DNA from: Chryseobacterium sp. POL2
Lineage (GTDB): Bacteria; Bacteroidota; Bacteroidia; Flavobacteriales; Weeksellaceae
Direction: 5' to 3'
DNA length: 64,000 bases
Assembly: GCF_011058315.1 (NCBI RefSeq)
Contig: NZ_CP049298.1
Coordinates: 992,001-1,056,000, forward strand
Positions within the stretch are counted from its first letter, which is position 1; each line of letters opens with the position of its first letter. The notes under the pieces were generated by a model. It was given only the letters and a program-made list of their open reading frames with translations, was not told the DNA's origin and searched no databases. Position numbers and translations under genes: made by a program. Positions 1 to 9,800 of this stretch are shown here, piece after piece.

Positions 1-117
1 ACGGGTAACTTTATCCAATAAGGACACATTACTTTTCATCGATTCATAAAACTTTTCTTCAAAAAGTTTCATTTCAGAATTTATAGGACGTTTGATTTCT
101 TCTACGATATTAGCCAA
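1..117 (-). CDS. Polyprenyl synthetase family protein, N-terminal fragment (runs off the left edge)
   Basis: Only the first 39 codons lie in the window; the gene continues to the left. The translation begins (M/L)ANIVEEIKRPIN and continues KLFEEKFYESM, which I recognise as the conserved N-terminus of flavobacterial all-trans polyprenyl diphosphate synthases (IspB-like). These enzymes add isopentenyl units to an allylic diphosphate to make the quinone side chain. The catalytic DDxxD motifs would be outside the window. The start appears to be TTG at 117-115, since an in-frame stop lies two codons upstream and no ATG is available. It follows the preceding minus-strand gene by 59 bases and may be the last gene of the rlmN transcription unit. 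Identification rests on a short stretch. Confidence 0.7.
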   Translation of the reverse strand, partial: MANIVEEIKRPINSEMKLFEEKFYESMKSNVSLLDKVTR

Positions 118-176
118 TGTAAGTTATATTATATGATAGCAAAGATAATTTTTTATTAGCGAGAAACGAAATTTCG

Positions 177-1052
177 TTATTCTAATTTTTCTTTTGGGAT
201 AAAATATAGTCTAGGTTTGACCGTTCCTAGTGGCGTTTTGAATAATTCACTTGAGAGATAAACGCCTTCAGTATTTACTGCAATTCCTTCTATCTGACCA
301 ACTGATAACGCGCTGCCCAAATGGTATTTTTTAGGTATTTTACTAAAAAACATCTGATTATCCGACTCATCGAAAATCATTAAATAGACCTGCGTCATCT
401 TAGTATAGCCAACTAGATATAGTTTTTTTTCAAAATAAGCCGCATCTGTCACGACAAAACCCGTATTGTAAGATTCTATTTTTGTAGCTTCTTGAGAATT
501 AAAATTATCGGGATCGATTTCGTAACGCGAGACACTTCTACTCGCCCATTCTTTCGTAAAAATCTGAATTTTTTGATTATAAAAAATCATAGCTTCAGCA
601 TCAAAATCGGTATTAAGATTATTAGATATAAAATCTTTTTGTTCAGGATATTGAAATGAAATAACTTTCGTCGAATCAGTTTTAAAGTCAAAATCCTGAT
701 ACGGAATTTTATATATTTTTAAATCCTTTCGTGTACCATTATTATTCCCAAAGTCTCCAATATAGACAGAAGTAGAATCCTTTGTTACGGCTTCCCAATC
801 GCGATTTGGAAGTTGCGTCGGGATAAATTTTTCAATCTTTCCGTCTTTTGGATTTAATAAAAATAAATCGCCTGAATGCCCGCTGTCATTAAAGCTTAAA
901 AGTTGATCTCCCAAAAAGTCTAAACCAGAGCCTTCACGAAGCGAATCTGACAAATCCGCAATTTTAAAACTTCGAATTTTAAAAACATCTGTTTGTTGGG
1001 CAAAAACAAAATTTGCACAAAAAACAAACATAAACAAAACCCGAAATCTCAT
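177..1052 (-). CDS. Secreted protein of unknown function, probable beta-propeller
   Basis: A 291-residue protein with a clear N-terminal signal peptide (hydrophobic residues about 5-17, cleavage near FVFAQ-Q). The rest has repeated short strand-like segments such as SGLDFLGDQLLSFNDSGHSG and TSVYIGDFGNNNG, the style of periplasmic or surface beta-propellers, including SdiA-regulated or phytase-like families. I cannot assign a catalytic role. There is no T9SS sorting domain, so it probably stays in the periplasm or outer envelope. It starts 6 bases after the stop of the upstream hydroxylase gene and is surely co-transcribed with it. The ATG at 1052 is the natural start because it opens directly into the signal peptide. 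Confidence 0.75.
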   Translation of the reverse strand: MRFRVLFMFVFCANFVFAQQTDVFKIRSFKIADLSDSLREGSGLDFLGDQLLSFNDSGHSGDLFLLNPKDGKIEKFIPTQLPNRDWEAVTKDSTSVYIGDFGNNNGTRKDLKIYKIPYQDFDFKTDSTKVISFQYPEQKDFISNNLNTDFDAEAMIFYNQKIQIFTKEWASRSVSRYEIDPDNFNSQEATKIESYNTGFVVTDAAYFEKKLYLVGYTKMTQVYLMIFDESDNQMFFSKIPKKYHLGSALSVGQIEGIAVNTEGVYLSSELFKTPLGTVKPRLYFIPKEKLE

Positions 1053-1058
1053 TTAATA

Positions 1059-1997
1059 TTAAGCTGTTTTGGATTCTTTTTTAGCAGTCTGAGCATTTTT
1101 CTTTGCCCAATATTCGCGTTGGTAATCTTTCACGGTTTTTCCTTTTCCGTCATGTCGCCAACCTGGTGAATTAAAAATATAATTGAATCTATCTTTTATC
1201 GTAAGATTGGGTTGGCGGAGATCATTTGCAATTTTTCGCCATTCATATAACAAAGTCGTAACTGGCCCATCATCTGGCATTTTGGGATAAATCCCAAACT
1301 TTACGGGTACTTTTGGATCTTCGGGCTCGAACGTTCCAAAAATCTTGTCCCAGATAATAAATACCATTCCCATATTTCTGTCAAGATATTTGATATTACA
1401 TCCATGATGAACACGGTGGTGAGATGGCGTTACCATAATATATTCTAAAAATCCCATTTTCTTAACCGTTTGTGTATGCACCCAAGTTCCATAGACTTGT
1501 CCTACAGCATAACACACCATAATTGACCAAGGATTAAATCCTAAAAATGCCAATGGGGAAAAGAATAAATATCGGTATAATGGCTGGAAAACTGGACTTC
1601 TAAATCCTGTTGTCAAATTAAAATATTCGGAATTGTGGTGTGTAATATGGACTGCCCAAAAGGCTCTGGATTTGTGATCGACAACGTGATGAAAATAATA
1701 AGCTAAATCGGTCATCAAAAAGCACAATACCCAATAATACCAAGTTCCCATATCGAAATCGATCAATCGGAAACTATAGAAGAAAAACATAACGCCCATG
1801 GCGAAAGCTTTCATAATTAAATCAAGGCTAAAGTTCATCAATCCAAGATAGACATTGGTAAACAAATCTTTTTTACTGTAGAGTTTAGCTTGTGCCACGC
1901 TACTGTATATCATTTCTGCCAAAATAACGGTTGCATGTAACGGAATCGACCATGCATACACACTTTCTAAAGCGTTTTCTCCAAATACAAAATCCAT
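1059..1997 (-). CDS. Sterol desaturase / fatty acid hydroxylase family membrane protein
   Basis: A 312-residue integral membrane di-iron enzyme of the fatty acid hydroxylase superfamily. The histidine clusters that bind the iron pair are visible: HHVVDH near residue 103, HITHHNSEYF near residue 117, and HHRVHHG near residue 194. At least four hydrophobic segments precede and separate these clusters. Such proteins hydroxylate or desaturate lipid substrates using oxygen; the substrate here is unknown. Relatives act on sterols, ether lipids, carotenoids and fatty acids. It lies between rlmN (28 bases upstream) and a secreted protein (6 bases downstream), all on the minus strand, so it is probably part of an operon. 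Nearby polyprenyl synthetase hints at lipid or isoprenoid metabolism, but that is inference. Confidence 0.85.
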   Translation of the reverse strand: MDFVFGENALESVYAWSIPLHATVILAEMIYSSVAQAKLYSKKDLFTNVYLGLMNFSLDLIMKAFAMGVMFFFYSFRLIDFDMGTWYYWVLCFLMTDLAYYFHHVVDHKSRAFWAVHITHHNSEYFNLTTGFRSPVFQPLYRYLFFSPLAFLGFNPWSIMVCYAVGQVYGTWVHTQTVKKMGFLEYIMVTPSHHRVHHGCNIKYLDRNMGMVFIIWDKIFGTFEPEDPKVPVKFGIYPKMPDDGPVTTLLYEWRKIANDLRQPNLTIKDRFNYIFNSPGWRHDGKGKTVKDYQREYWAKKNAQTAKKESKTA

Positions 1998-2025
1998 TTT
2001 AAGATAAATTTTTATTCAATAATTA

Positions 2026-3057
2026 TTATGTTGCTTTATTTGCTAATTGTCCGCACGCCGCATCTATATCTCCTCCACGACTGCGTCTTACCATCACCGT
2101 AACGCCGGCTTTTTCCAATTCGCGGACATAGCGTTCTTCCGCTTCAATACTACGATGGTCAAACTTTCCTTCACCAATGGGGTTATATTGTATCAAATTA
2201 ACTTTGCTGGGCACTTGGCGGGAATATCTTATCAAAGCTTTAATGTCTTCATCTTTATCATTAATGCCTTTCCAAACGCAATATTCAAATGTAATAACGG
2301 AACCTGTTTTTTGATACCAATATTGCATGGCTTCCATAATCTCGGTCAAAGGAAATTTTTCCGAAAATGGCATAATCTCATTTCTTGTTTTTTCTACCGC
2401 AGAATGTAGAGATAATGCTAATTTCACTTTTATATTTTCATCCGCCAACATTTTTATCATCTTCGGTATTCCCGATGTAGAAACGGTAATACGTCGTGGC
2501 GACATGCCCAATCCGTCTGGTTCTGTAATTTTACGGATGGCTTCTACAACATTTTTATAATTCATCATCGGCTCTCCCATTCCCATAAAAACAATATTGG
2601 AAAGTGGACGATCAAAATACATTTTGCTTTGGCTGTCGATAAGTGCCACTTGGTCAACAATCTCCGCCACTTCTAGATTTCGCATACGTTTTAACTTCGC
2701 TGTAGCACAGAACTCACAATTAAGCGAACATCCAACTTGTGATGATACGCAAGCCGTAGTACGTGTTTCCGTAGGAATCAGTACAGATTCCACCATCAAT
2801 CCGTCATGAAGTTTGACACCGTTTTTAATAGTTCCGTCTTTTGACTTTTGAAGCAAATCAACAGCAATTGGATTAATTACAAAATCTCGGGTAAGATTTT
2901 CTCTCAGGTTTTTCGAGAGATTGGTCATATCTTCAAACGAATGTTGGTTTTTACTCCATAACCAATCGTAGACTTGCTTGGCACGAAATGATTTTTCACC
3001 AATGCTTTCGAAGTAGTCTTTAAGTTGATCCAGAGAAAGTGTACGAATATCTTTCAA
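2026..3057 (-). CDS. rlmN: 23S rRNA (adenine(2503)-C(2))-methyltransferase RlmN
   Basis: A 343-residue radical-SAM enzyme that methylates C2 of A2503 in 23S rRNA and A37 of some tRNAs. The radical-SAM triad CxxxCxxC is at residues 110, 114 and 117 (CSLNCEFC). The C-terminal cysteine that carries the methylene intermediate is C335, in GGDIDAACGQL. The GMGEP motif, the RITVSTSG segment and the SLH motif match the family. Length is normal. The start at 3057 is a TTG; an in-frame stop lies just upstream and no ATG fits, so TTG seems genuine. A TATCTTTG box about 20 bases upstream supports transcription starting here, making it first gene of a minus-strand unit. Confidence 0.96.
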   Translation of the reverse strand: MKDIRTLSLDQLKDYFESIGEKSFRAKQVYDWLWSKNQHSFEDMTNLSKNLRENLTRDFVINPIAVDLLQKSKDGTIKNGVKLHDGLMVESVLIPTETRTTACVSSQVGCSLNCEFCATAKLKRMRNLEVAEIVDQVALIDSQSKMYFDRPLSNIVFMGMGEPMMNYKNVVEAIRKITEPDGLGMSPRRITVSTSGIPKMIKMLADENIKVKLALSLHSAVEKTRNEIMPFSEKFPLTEIMEAMQYWYQKTGSVITFEYCVWKGINDKDEDIKALIRYSRQVPSKVNLIQYNPIGEGKFDHRSIEAEERYVRELEKAGVTVMVRRSRGGDIDAACGQLANKAT

Positions 3058-3077
3058 ATTCTATAAATTTTACGGTG

Positions 3078-3085
3078 CAAAGATA
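3078..3085 (-). promoter_or_regulatory. -7 promoter box for rlmN
   Basis: On the minus strand this reads TATCTTTG, an exact match to the Bacteroidetes -7 consensus TAnnTTTG. Transcription would begin near 3072, leaving roughly 15 untranslated bases before the TTG start of rlmN. I see no convincing -33 TTTG. Confidence 0.6.
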
Positions 3086-3176
3086 AGGCTTTTCGCATAG
3101 AGCCTATCTACCCTAATTATTGATTTATAGAAAATAATCCAAATTTATTACATATTATATCGCTACAAAGTTTGTG

Positions 3177-3184
3177 TATCTTTG
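3177..3184 (+). promoter_or_regulatory. -7 promoter box for the GAF-domain gene
   Basis: TATCTTTG on the plus strand, matching TAnnTTTG. A transcript would start near 3190. This lies after an in-frame GTG or ATG-type start at 3174, so the real start must be the ATG at 3207. Confidence 0.6.
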
Positions 3185-3206
3185 CAAATACAAACATATT
3201 GGATAT

Positions 3207-5540
3207 ATGACCTTTGATCAACCTTTTGACACACCATTTCGTATAACGTTTACATTTGAAACTTTAATTGAAGAAATAAAATCTTTAGCTAAAACAGATG
3301 CTTTATACGCTGATCAGCACAAGTTTGTGTTAAATGAGATTGAAAAAAATCCTAATCTGTCAAAGCCTTTAACAGATCGTTTACTTAGCGAAAACGATGC
3401 TTTTTACAAACAACTTCTTAAAGAACTTTTTCCGCCATTACTTTCGAATAATGAGATAAAAGCAGTCGGAATACCGTTTGCTAATTTCATTTATAATCCG
3501 ACAAAACGTTTTCAAAAAATCCTTGAGAATGCGGGCGAAGAGTTTTATTTACAGATTAGTGGTTTCACGGCAGAACAATTCTATGTCCTTAGTTGTTGCG
3601 TAATTTTGGAAGCCTACTTCAACGCACCTTTCAAAATGGAGACGCCTTTCGTGTACGATATCCCAAGTAAAGAAGGCTATGTTAATCATTATCGTGTGTT
3701 GACCAATGCAGAATTTATTAAAATTAACCCAACCGAAACTTCCAAAATTCTCACCCAAGAAGAAATCGAAGAACTGGTTGACAACTACGATAATATTGAT
3801 CTTTGGAAAGAAAAATTCCCGCCCAGCTCATGGGAAATCCGAGGTTTTGGGATTATCAATATGTACGATGCGACTTCAGAAGTTGCGATTTCGAATCTTA
3901 AAAGTCAACTGATTCAGGCTAAAGATGATTTTCGAAATATTAAAAAAGATGTTACCAACATTTTTCGTTCTATTTTCCGAATCGCCGATTTAGAAATTGG
4001 CTATACCGCTATTAATTATAAAGAAAATAAGTTTGAGATAACACCCATCAACACTGTTATTGAAAGCAAAATACTATCAACGATTCCCAAACAATTCTTC
4101 TCTGACAAAATCCACGAAGCTTTACTACAAAATGTTAAAGACCGTCGAAAATATTTCAGTATTTCTGACATTGATAAAATTGAACATGATAAATCCGAAG
4201 GTTTTATTATTGTTAATTTTAAAAAATTGGGAATTAAAAGTGCTGTTTTTGTACCTCTTTATAAAGAAGGGAAATTGCTCGGCATCATAGAGTTAATTTC
4301 GGCATCGAAATCCCTCAACAGTATCAATGCCAATAAGATGGATGGTTTCGTTATTTACTTAGAAGATACAATCAATCAGTTATACGAATCTATCGAAAAT
4401 CACGTTGCCGCGCTTATTCAGCAAGAGTACACCTCTATCCATCCAAGTGTTTATTGGAAATTCCATGACGAGGCGATGAAGCATATTAACATCATGCACG
4501 ATCAACCGGACAGGCTGCCTTACAAGAATATTATTTTTGATAAGTTGATTCCTTTTTATGGCCAATCGGATGTTAAAAGCTCGAGTAATGTTCGTAACAA
4601 TGCGATTTTAAAAGACATAAAATCCAATCTGGATATTCTTATCACTTTGCTAAAAAACTTAGAATGTTGTCAAGGTTTAGATGATATTATTTCTAAAGTT
4701 AAAACCAAAAGAAGTGAATTGAAAATTGGTCTAAAAGCCAATACAGAAAGCGAAATTCAGACTTTTCTTCAAGAGGAAATTTATCCCGTTCTTAACCGTT
4801 TAAAATTTGAAAGCCTTAGCAACAACGAAGAGATAACGACTTACTACAAACAATTCGAGAGAAATTCTAATGTTGTTTATCACCACAGAAAACAGTTTGA
4901 CGATAGCATTTCTATGGTAAACAAAGAACTTAGTAATCTGCTAGACAAACGCCAAGACGAACAGCAAAAACGTTTTCCATTTTATTACGAACGTTTCAAA
5001 ACCGACGGTGTGGAGCATAATTTCTACATGGGTGCCAGCATTGCACCGTGGCTAAGTTTTGATGATGTTTATCTCAAAAATCTTAGAATCTGGCAACTTC
5101 GAGTGATTACAGAAAGCGAAATTATTTTCCGAAATCTTAGCGAAAAACTTCCTATGAAGTTAGAAATTACGTCCTTAATTTTGGCTTATAGTGCGCCAAT
5201 TAGTATAAGATTCCGAATGGATGAAAAACGCTTTGACGTTGATGGTAGTTATAATGCGCGCTACGAAATGATCAAAAAACGCATCGATAAAGCTTTAATA
5301 AAAAATTCTAACGAACGTCTTGTACAAACAGGGAAACTGAGTATTGTTTTTTCGCAAAAAAACGAAAAACACGAGTATCTGAAATTTATTAAAATTCTTC
5401 AAAACGAAGGCCACTTGAAAGATAATATTGAAATCGTTGATATCGAAGATCTACAAGGTATTGCAGGATTGCAAGCCATACGCGTCGGTATTAATTATGA
5501 ATCAAAACAAATGAACTACGAGTTTTATCCAGAAATATAG
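3207..5540 (+). CDS. Large GAF-domain protein of unknown function
   Basis: A soluble protein of 777 residues with no signal peptide or membrane segment. A central region (about residues 225-400) has the shape of a GAF domain: a long helix, then DKIEHDKSEGFIIVNFKKLG, and the typical strand pattern SAVFVPLYKEGKLLGIIELIS. Flanking regions are charged and helical and match nothing I know. No kinase, cyclase (GGDEF or class III) or phosphodiesterase motif is visible, so any ligand sensing would have to be passed on by an unrecognised domain. Start: the reading frame is open from 3174, but the promoter box at 3177-3184 overlaps that codon, so ATG 3207 (MTFDQPF) is chosen. It is divergent from rlmN and convergent with the HD/Pycsar-effector-like gene. 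Confidence 0.75.
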   Translation: MTFDQPFDTPFRITFTFETLIEEIKSLAKTDALYADQHKFVLNEIEKNPNLSKPLTDRLLSENDAFYKQLLKELFPPLLSNNEIKAVGIPFANFIYNPTKRFQKILENAGEEFYLQISGFTAEQFYVLSCCVILEAYFNAPFKMETPFVYDIPSKEGYVNHYRVLTNAEFIKINPTETSKILTQEEIEELVDNYDNIDLWKEKFPPSSWEIRGFGIINMYDATSEVAISNLKSQLIQAKDDFRNIKKDVTNIFRSIFRIADLEIGYTAINYKENKFEITPINTVIESKILSTIPKQFFSDKIHEALLQNVKDRRKYFSISDIDKIEHDKSEGFIIVNFKKLGIKSAVFVPLYKEGKLLGIIELISASKSLNSINANKMDGFVIYLEDTINQLYESIENHVAALIQQEYTSIHPSVYWKFHDEAMKHINIMHDQPDRLPYKNIIFDKLIPFYGQSDVKSSSNVRNNAILKDIKSNLDILITLLKNLECCQGLDDIISKVKTKRSELKIGLKANTESEIQTFLQEEIYPVLNRLKFESLSNNEEITTYYKQFERNSNVVYHHRKQFDDSISMVNKELSNLLDKRQDEQQKRFPFYYERFKTDGVEHNFYMGASIAPWLSFDDVYLKNLRIWQLRVITESEIIFRNLSEKLPMKLEITSLILAYSAPISIRFRMDEKRFDVDGSYNARYEMIKKRIDKALIKNSNERLVQTGKLSIVFSQKNEKHEYLKFIKILQNEGHLKDNIEIVDIEDLQGIAGLQAIRVGINYESKQMNYEFYPEI

Positions 5541-5560
5541 TTTAAGATTGTAAATACAAA

Positions 5561-5586
5561 AAAGCTGCTCAATAATAAGTGGCTTT
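5561..5586. terminator. Probable bidirectional terminator between convergent genes
   Basis: An imperfect hairpin: AAAGCTGCT at 5561-5569 pairs with AGTGGCTTT at 5578-5586 using two G-U pairs, with an A run on the left and T-rich sequence on the right. It lies between the stops at 5540 and 5600. Confidence 0.5.
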
Positions 5587-5599
5587 TATATTTAAATAA

Positions 5600-6802
5600 T
5601 TAAATAACTTCTCGAAAAGCGAGGTAAAAAGTAATCACCGACACCAAAATCCCAATTGTAAAAACAGTATAAGTCGTTCTAAGAATTTTATACTTTCGGT
5701 TAAGCACAACGCCAAGATAATAAAGGTCTTTCGACATGCTATCGTAGAGATAATTGCGGTCTTTCATCATTTCCTTCATCGCCCACATATATTCATCAAT
5801 AGGCATTTTATGAAAATTTCCAAAAAATAAAAGATTGACTTTTCGCTCCTCAATTTCTTTTCTCGTAAAAGTTCCGCTAGATACTTTTGGGCGTGTTGAC
5901 ATAATCGCCATAACAATACTTGCCACACTAAAACCTACCATTACAAAAGTCGGAATGATTAAATGTGCATTGTTCGGCGAGTCCAATTTTGGGATAATCG
6001 TCGACAAAGCCACCGAAATTATAATCGCATTAACAGACAACAAAATGTTGGCTTTGGTATCTGCTATTTGGCTCAATCTGGTATGATTGTTCATCGTTAC
6101 CCGAAACATCGTTTCAATAGCACGTTCTGGCGTTTCTATTTTCTCAAGCTTTTTCTTATTCAGTAAAGCTTTTTCATCTTCTGTTTGATTTTTTTTGTCC
6201 TTGTCTTCGATAAGTTCCGCAATTAGCTCAAAAGTTTTTTCAATATTTTTTTGCTTCTGAGCTTCCCAATTTTTCTTAGCGTAATCGGTATAAAATTGAT
6301 GTGTTTGACTCAAAAAGGTCAAATTGGTGTTAGCCCAATCCAGTTTGCTAATTTTCTTTTGATAAACTTGTTTGCACTCTTGGCGCAAAGCTTCTGTAAT
6401 GGCAAAAAAATCTTCCGAACCAATATGCGAGCAGTCCGCATCTTTAATAATTTTTTCTAATAAATTCTGCGGAACATAGGTTAATGATGTGGCATGGATT
6501 AATTGCTTAACAGCGTTAATTTCTGCTTGCGAAACCTGTTCTTGTTTCAAAAACTTTTCGGCTTCCTGCATACCAACATTTTCGTGTACAGAACAAGATT
6601 GACAATAACCAACATCATGAAACCACGCTGCTAATGTTAAAATTTCTTTATCTGTTGCATTAACATTTTCCTCATCAGCTAACAATTCCGTAGCCGTAAC
6701 AACTCTTTTGGTATGGTCAAGATTATGAAAAGAATAAACGGGAGAAAGCTTATCTTTGAAAAATTGAATAACGTATTGCTCTGCCTTGTTAACGATGTTC
6801 AT
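5600..6802 (-). CDS. HD-domain phosphohydrolase fused to a Pycsar-effector-type (PycTM) membrane domain
   Basis: A 400-residue two-part protein. Residues about 20-125 form an HD metal-dependent phosphohydrolase: YSFHNLDH (H26, H30), FHD at 61-63, H103 and DADCSH at 121-125. After a charged linker (about 180-225), residues 226-400 match the Pycsar effector family (formerly DUF5706): RAIETMFRVTMNNHTRLSQI, then transmembrane segments at about 251-270, 281-301 and 377-396. In the Pycsar anti-phage system such membrane domains respond to cyclic pyrimidine nucleotides; the HD part could hydrolyse a nucleotide signal. No pyrimidine cyclase gene is adjacent, so a defence role is not shown. The start ATG 6802 is only 23 bases from the divergent gene at 6826. 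Domain assignment is by recognition, not by a profile search. Confidence 0.82.
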   Translation of the reverse strand: MNIVNKAEQYVIQFFKDKLSPVYSFHNLDHTKRVVTATELLADEENVNATDKEILTLAAWFHDVGYCQSCSVHENVGMQEAEKFLKQEQVSQAEINAVKQLIHATSLTYVPQNLLEKIIKDADCSHIGSEDFFAITEALRQECKQVYQKKISKLDWANTNLTFLSQTHQFYTDYAKKNWEAQKQKNIEKTFELIAELIEDKDKKNQTEDEKALLNKKKLEKIETPERAIETMFRVTMNNHTRLSQIADTKANILLSVNAIIISVALSTIIPKLDSPNNAHLIIPTFVMVGFSVASIVMAIMSTRPKVSSGTFTRKEIEERKVNLLFFGNFHKMPIDEYMWAMKEMMKDRNYLYDSMSKDLYYLGVVLNRKYKILRTTYTVFTIGILVSVITFYLAFREVI

Positions 6803-6818
6803 TATTAAATGTTTGATT

Positions 6819-6826
6819 CAAATTTA
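6819..6826 (-). promoter_or_regulatory. Possible -7 box for the HD/PycTM gene
   Basis: TAAATTTG on the minus strand fits TAnnTTTG; transcription would start near 6813, about 11 bases before the ATG at 6802. The box overlaps the start codon of the divergent gene at 6826, so the two genes would share a very compact control region. Confidence 0.4.
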
Positions 6827-9800
6827 TGAAAATATTTACTGCAAAATATGGAATGCTTTCTGTCCTCGCAATAATAAGTATTTCTTGTGCTACAGAAAAA
6901 GCCCAATATGGAAAAGATATAAAAAACTTTAATACTACTCAACGTATAAAAGACCAAGATATTGCCCATACTTTCTATTTAGTTGGCGATGCCGGAAACG
7001 CAGACAAAGAGCACGCAAAGAAAATCCTCAATCAGTTTCAGCAAAAATTGGATTCTGCAGATGCTAACAGCACTCTTTTATTTTTAGGTGATAACATTTA
7101 TCCATGTGGTTTGCCGACAAAAGATTCCAAAAATCGTAAGTTGGCAGAAGAAAAACTAGATGACCAAATTGCTTTGATGAAAAACTTTAAAGGCCAAGGA
7201 ATTTTTGTCCCAGGAAATCACGATTGGTACAGCAAAGGCATCATTGGACTAAAAGAACAACAAGATTATGTCATCGAAAAAACGGGTAACAAAAAAGCCT
7301 TTTCTCCAAAAAATTCTTGTCCTCTCGAAACCCGAAAAATCGGAAAAGATATTGCCTTAATAACTGTTGACTCCGAATGGTTTTTGGCAGATTGGGACAA
7401 AAATCCAGGCATCAACGAGAAATGCGACATCAAAACCAGAGAAGATTTCTTTACCGAATTTGAAGATCAACTCGGCAAAAATCAAAACAAAACCATCGTT
7501 GTAGCAATACATCATCCATTAATAGACCATGGCTCTCATGGCGGTTATTATTCGATGGAGAAACAGATTTTTCCTTTAGAAAATAAATTCCCATTACCGA
7601 TTTTAGGAACTGGAATTAATCTGATGCGCGCAACAGGCGGCATAACCCATCAGGATTTATCCAACGCCAATTACCGAAAATTAGCCAACAGATTGCTAAC
7701 GCTTATCGCAGACAAAAACAATGTTATTGTTGTTTCGGGGCACGATCACAATTTGCAGTACATCGAAAAAGGAAAGATTCGACAAATTATTAGCGGTGCA
7801 GGCTCCAAATCGGAAGCGGCTGCTGCTATTTCTAAAAATGATTTTTCGTACGGAAATAATGGTTATGCGGTTTTAAAAATTTCAAAATCGGGCGATGCTG
7901 AAGTGTCGTATTACGGTCGCGAAAATGAGAAAGAGAAATTATTATTCCGCCGTTCTGTCTTACAGGCGGACAATTATACTGTCAAAAATTACGAGAAAAA
8001 CTTCCCAACAACAACGACAACTAGTATTTATAATTCGAAAGAAACCGAAAAATCAAAACTTCACAAATTCCTTTGGGGCAATAATTATCGCGAAACTTAC
8101 AGCACCCCAATTACAGTTCCCACATTGGATTTGGACACATTGTTTGGTGGCGCCAAAGCCACTCGCGCAGGCGGCGGACACCAAACCAACTCTCTACGAC
8201 TGGACACGCCAAAAGGCGAATACGTGATACGAGCACTTCGTAAAAGCGGCGTCCGATTTTTACAGTCGGTTGCTTTTAAAGACCGTTATGTTGTTGACGA
8301 TTTCGAAGGTGGTTTTGCCGATCAATTCTTATTAGATTTTTACACATCTTCCAATCCTTATACGCCTTTAGCCATCGGCGCTTTAGCAGAGTCTATCGGC
8401 ATTAAACATACAGATCCAAGTTTATATTTTGTACCAAAGCAAAATGCGCTTGGAAATTACAATCAAACTTTTGGTAACGAATTGTATTATCTTGAAATTC
8501 GCCCCGCAGAAACAGAAGAAAATCCCAACAAAATCTTAAGTACAGAAGATGTTATAAAACTCTTGGCCAAAGACGAAAAATACAAAATAGACGAAGCCAC
8601 CTACATCCGTGCAAGATTATTCGACATGTTAATTGGCGATTGGGACAGACATTATGACCAATGGAAATGGGAACAAAAAAATGTGGGAGACAAAATTTAT
8701 ATCGCTCCAATCCCAAAAGACCGCGACCAGGCTTTCGTTAAATACGATGGATTGGCTACGCAAATGTTTTTAAATTTTCCAGGGCTACGACACATGCAAA
8801 GTTTTGGACCAAAAATTAAAAAAATTAAATGGTTCAATATGGAGCCTTTCCCACTCGATTTGGCATTTACCAACCATGCAACCGAGGAAGATTGGAAACG
8901 CGAAGCCGATTTTATTAAAACCCATCTGACCAAAACAGTGATTGATGAGGCTTTTACAAAAATCCCAAAAGAAATCCAAAATCTAGATGTAGAAAACATC
9001 AAACAAAATCTGGAACATAGAAAACAGAATTTGCAAAAATACGCTTCTGACTATTACAAAGTTTTACGAAAAAATGTCATCTTAACCGGAACGAATAAAA
9101 AAGATAAATTCGTTATCACACGACTTCCCAACCAAGAAACAGAAGTCAAAATCTATCGAAACAAGCAAGATGGCGAAGAATTGACATTTCAAAAAACCTA
9201 TCAGAAAAAAGAAACTTCAGAAATTTGGATTTACAGTTTGGGCGACGATGACGAACTTATTGTCAATGGAAAACAGAATAATCCAATAAAACTTCGGCTT
9301 CTCGGCGGTCTCAATCATGATACTTACAAAATTGAAAAAGACAATCGCGTCAGTATTTATGATTATAAATCCGAAAACAATACGATCCCCGCCAATACTT
9401 CTGCAAAACTCACAGACGATTACGAGCTCAACGAGTATAATTATAGGCGTCTGAAATACAGCTTTTGGAGTGGAATGCCAAATCTCGACTACAATCCGGA
9501 TGACGAAATTGTGTTAGGCATGACAACAACTTTTACCAAAAAAGGATTTAAAAACAATCCATTTGCTGCAAAACACAGTTTAAAAACCAACTATTTCACT
9601 GGTTCTAAGGGTTACGAAATCGCCTACGAAGGCATTTTTCCAAGATTGGTTGGCCATTGGTATTATGGCTTGAATACAGGATTCACAGGTTCTCATTTTA
9701 TTAGAAATTATTTTGGTCAAGGCAACTTAACAATTAATGAAGAAAAAATTTATAATGAAGATTTTTACCGTATCCGTGCAAAAGAATTCTATGTAAAACC

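Noticed and set aside
3207-6802. Complete Pycsar or CBASS defence locus
   Set aside because: Only an effector-like domain is present. The neighbouring GAF protein shows no cyclase or nucleotidyltransferase motif, and no toxin, nuclease or other defence gene is adjacent.
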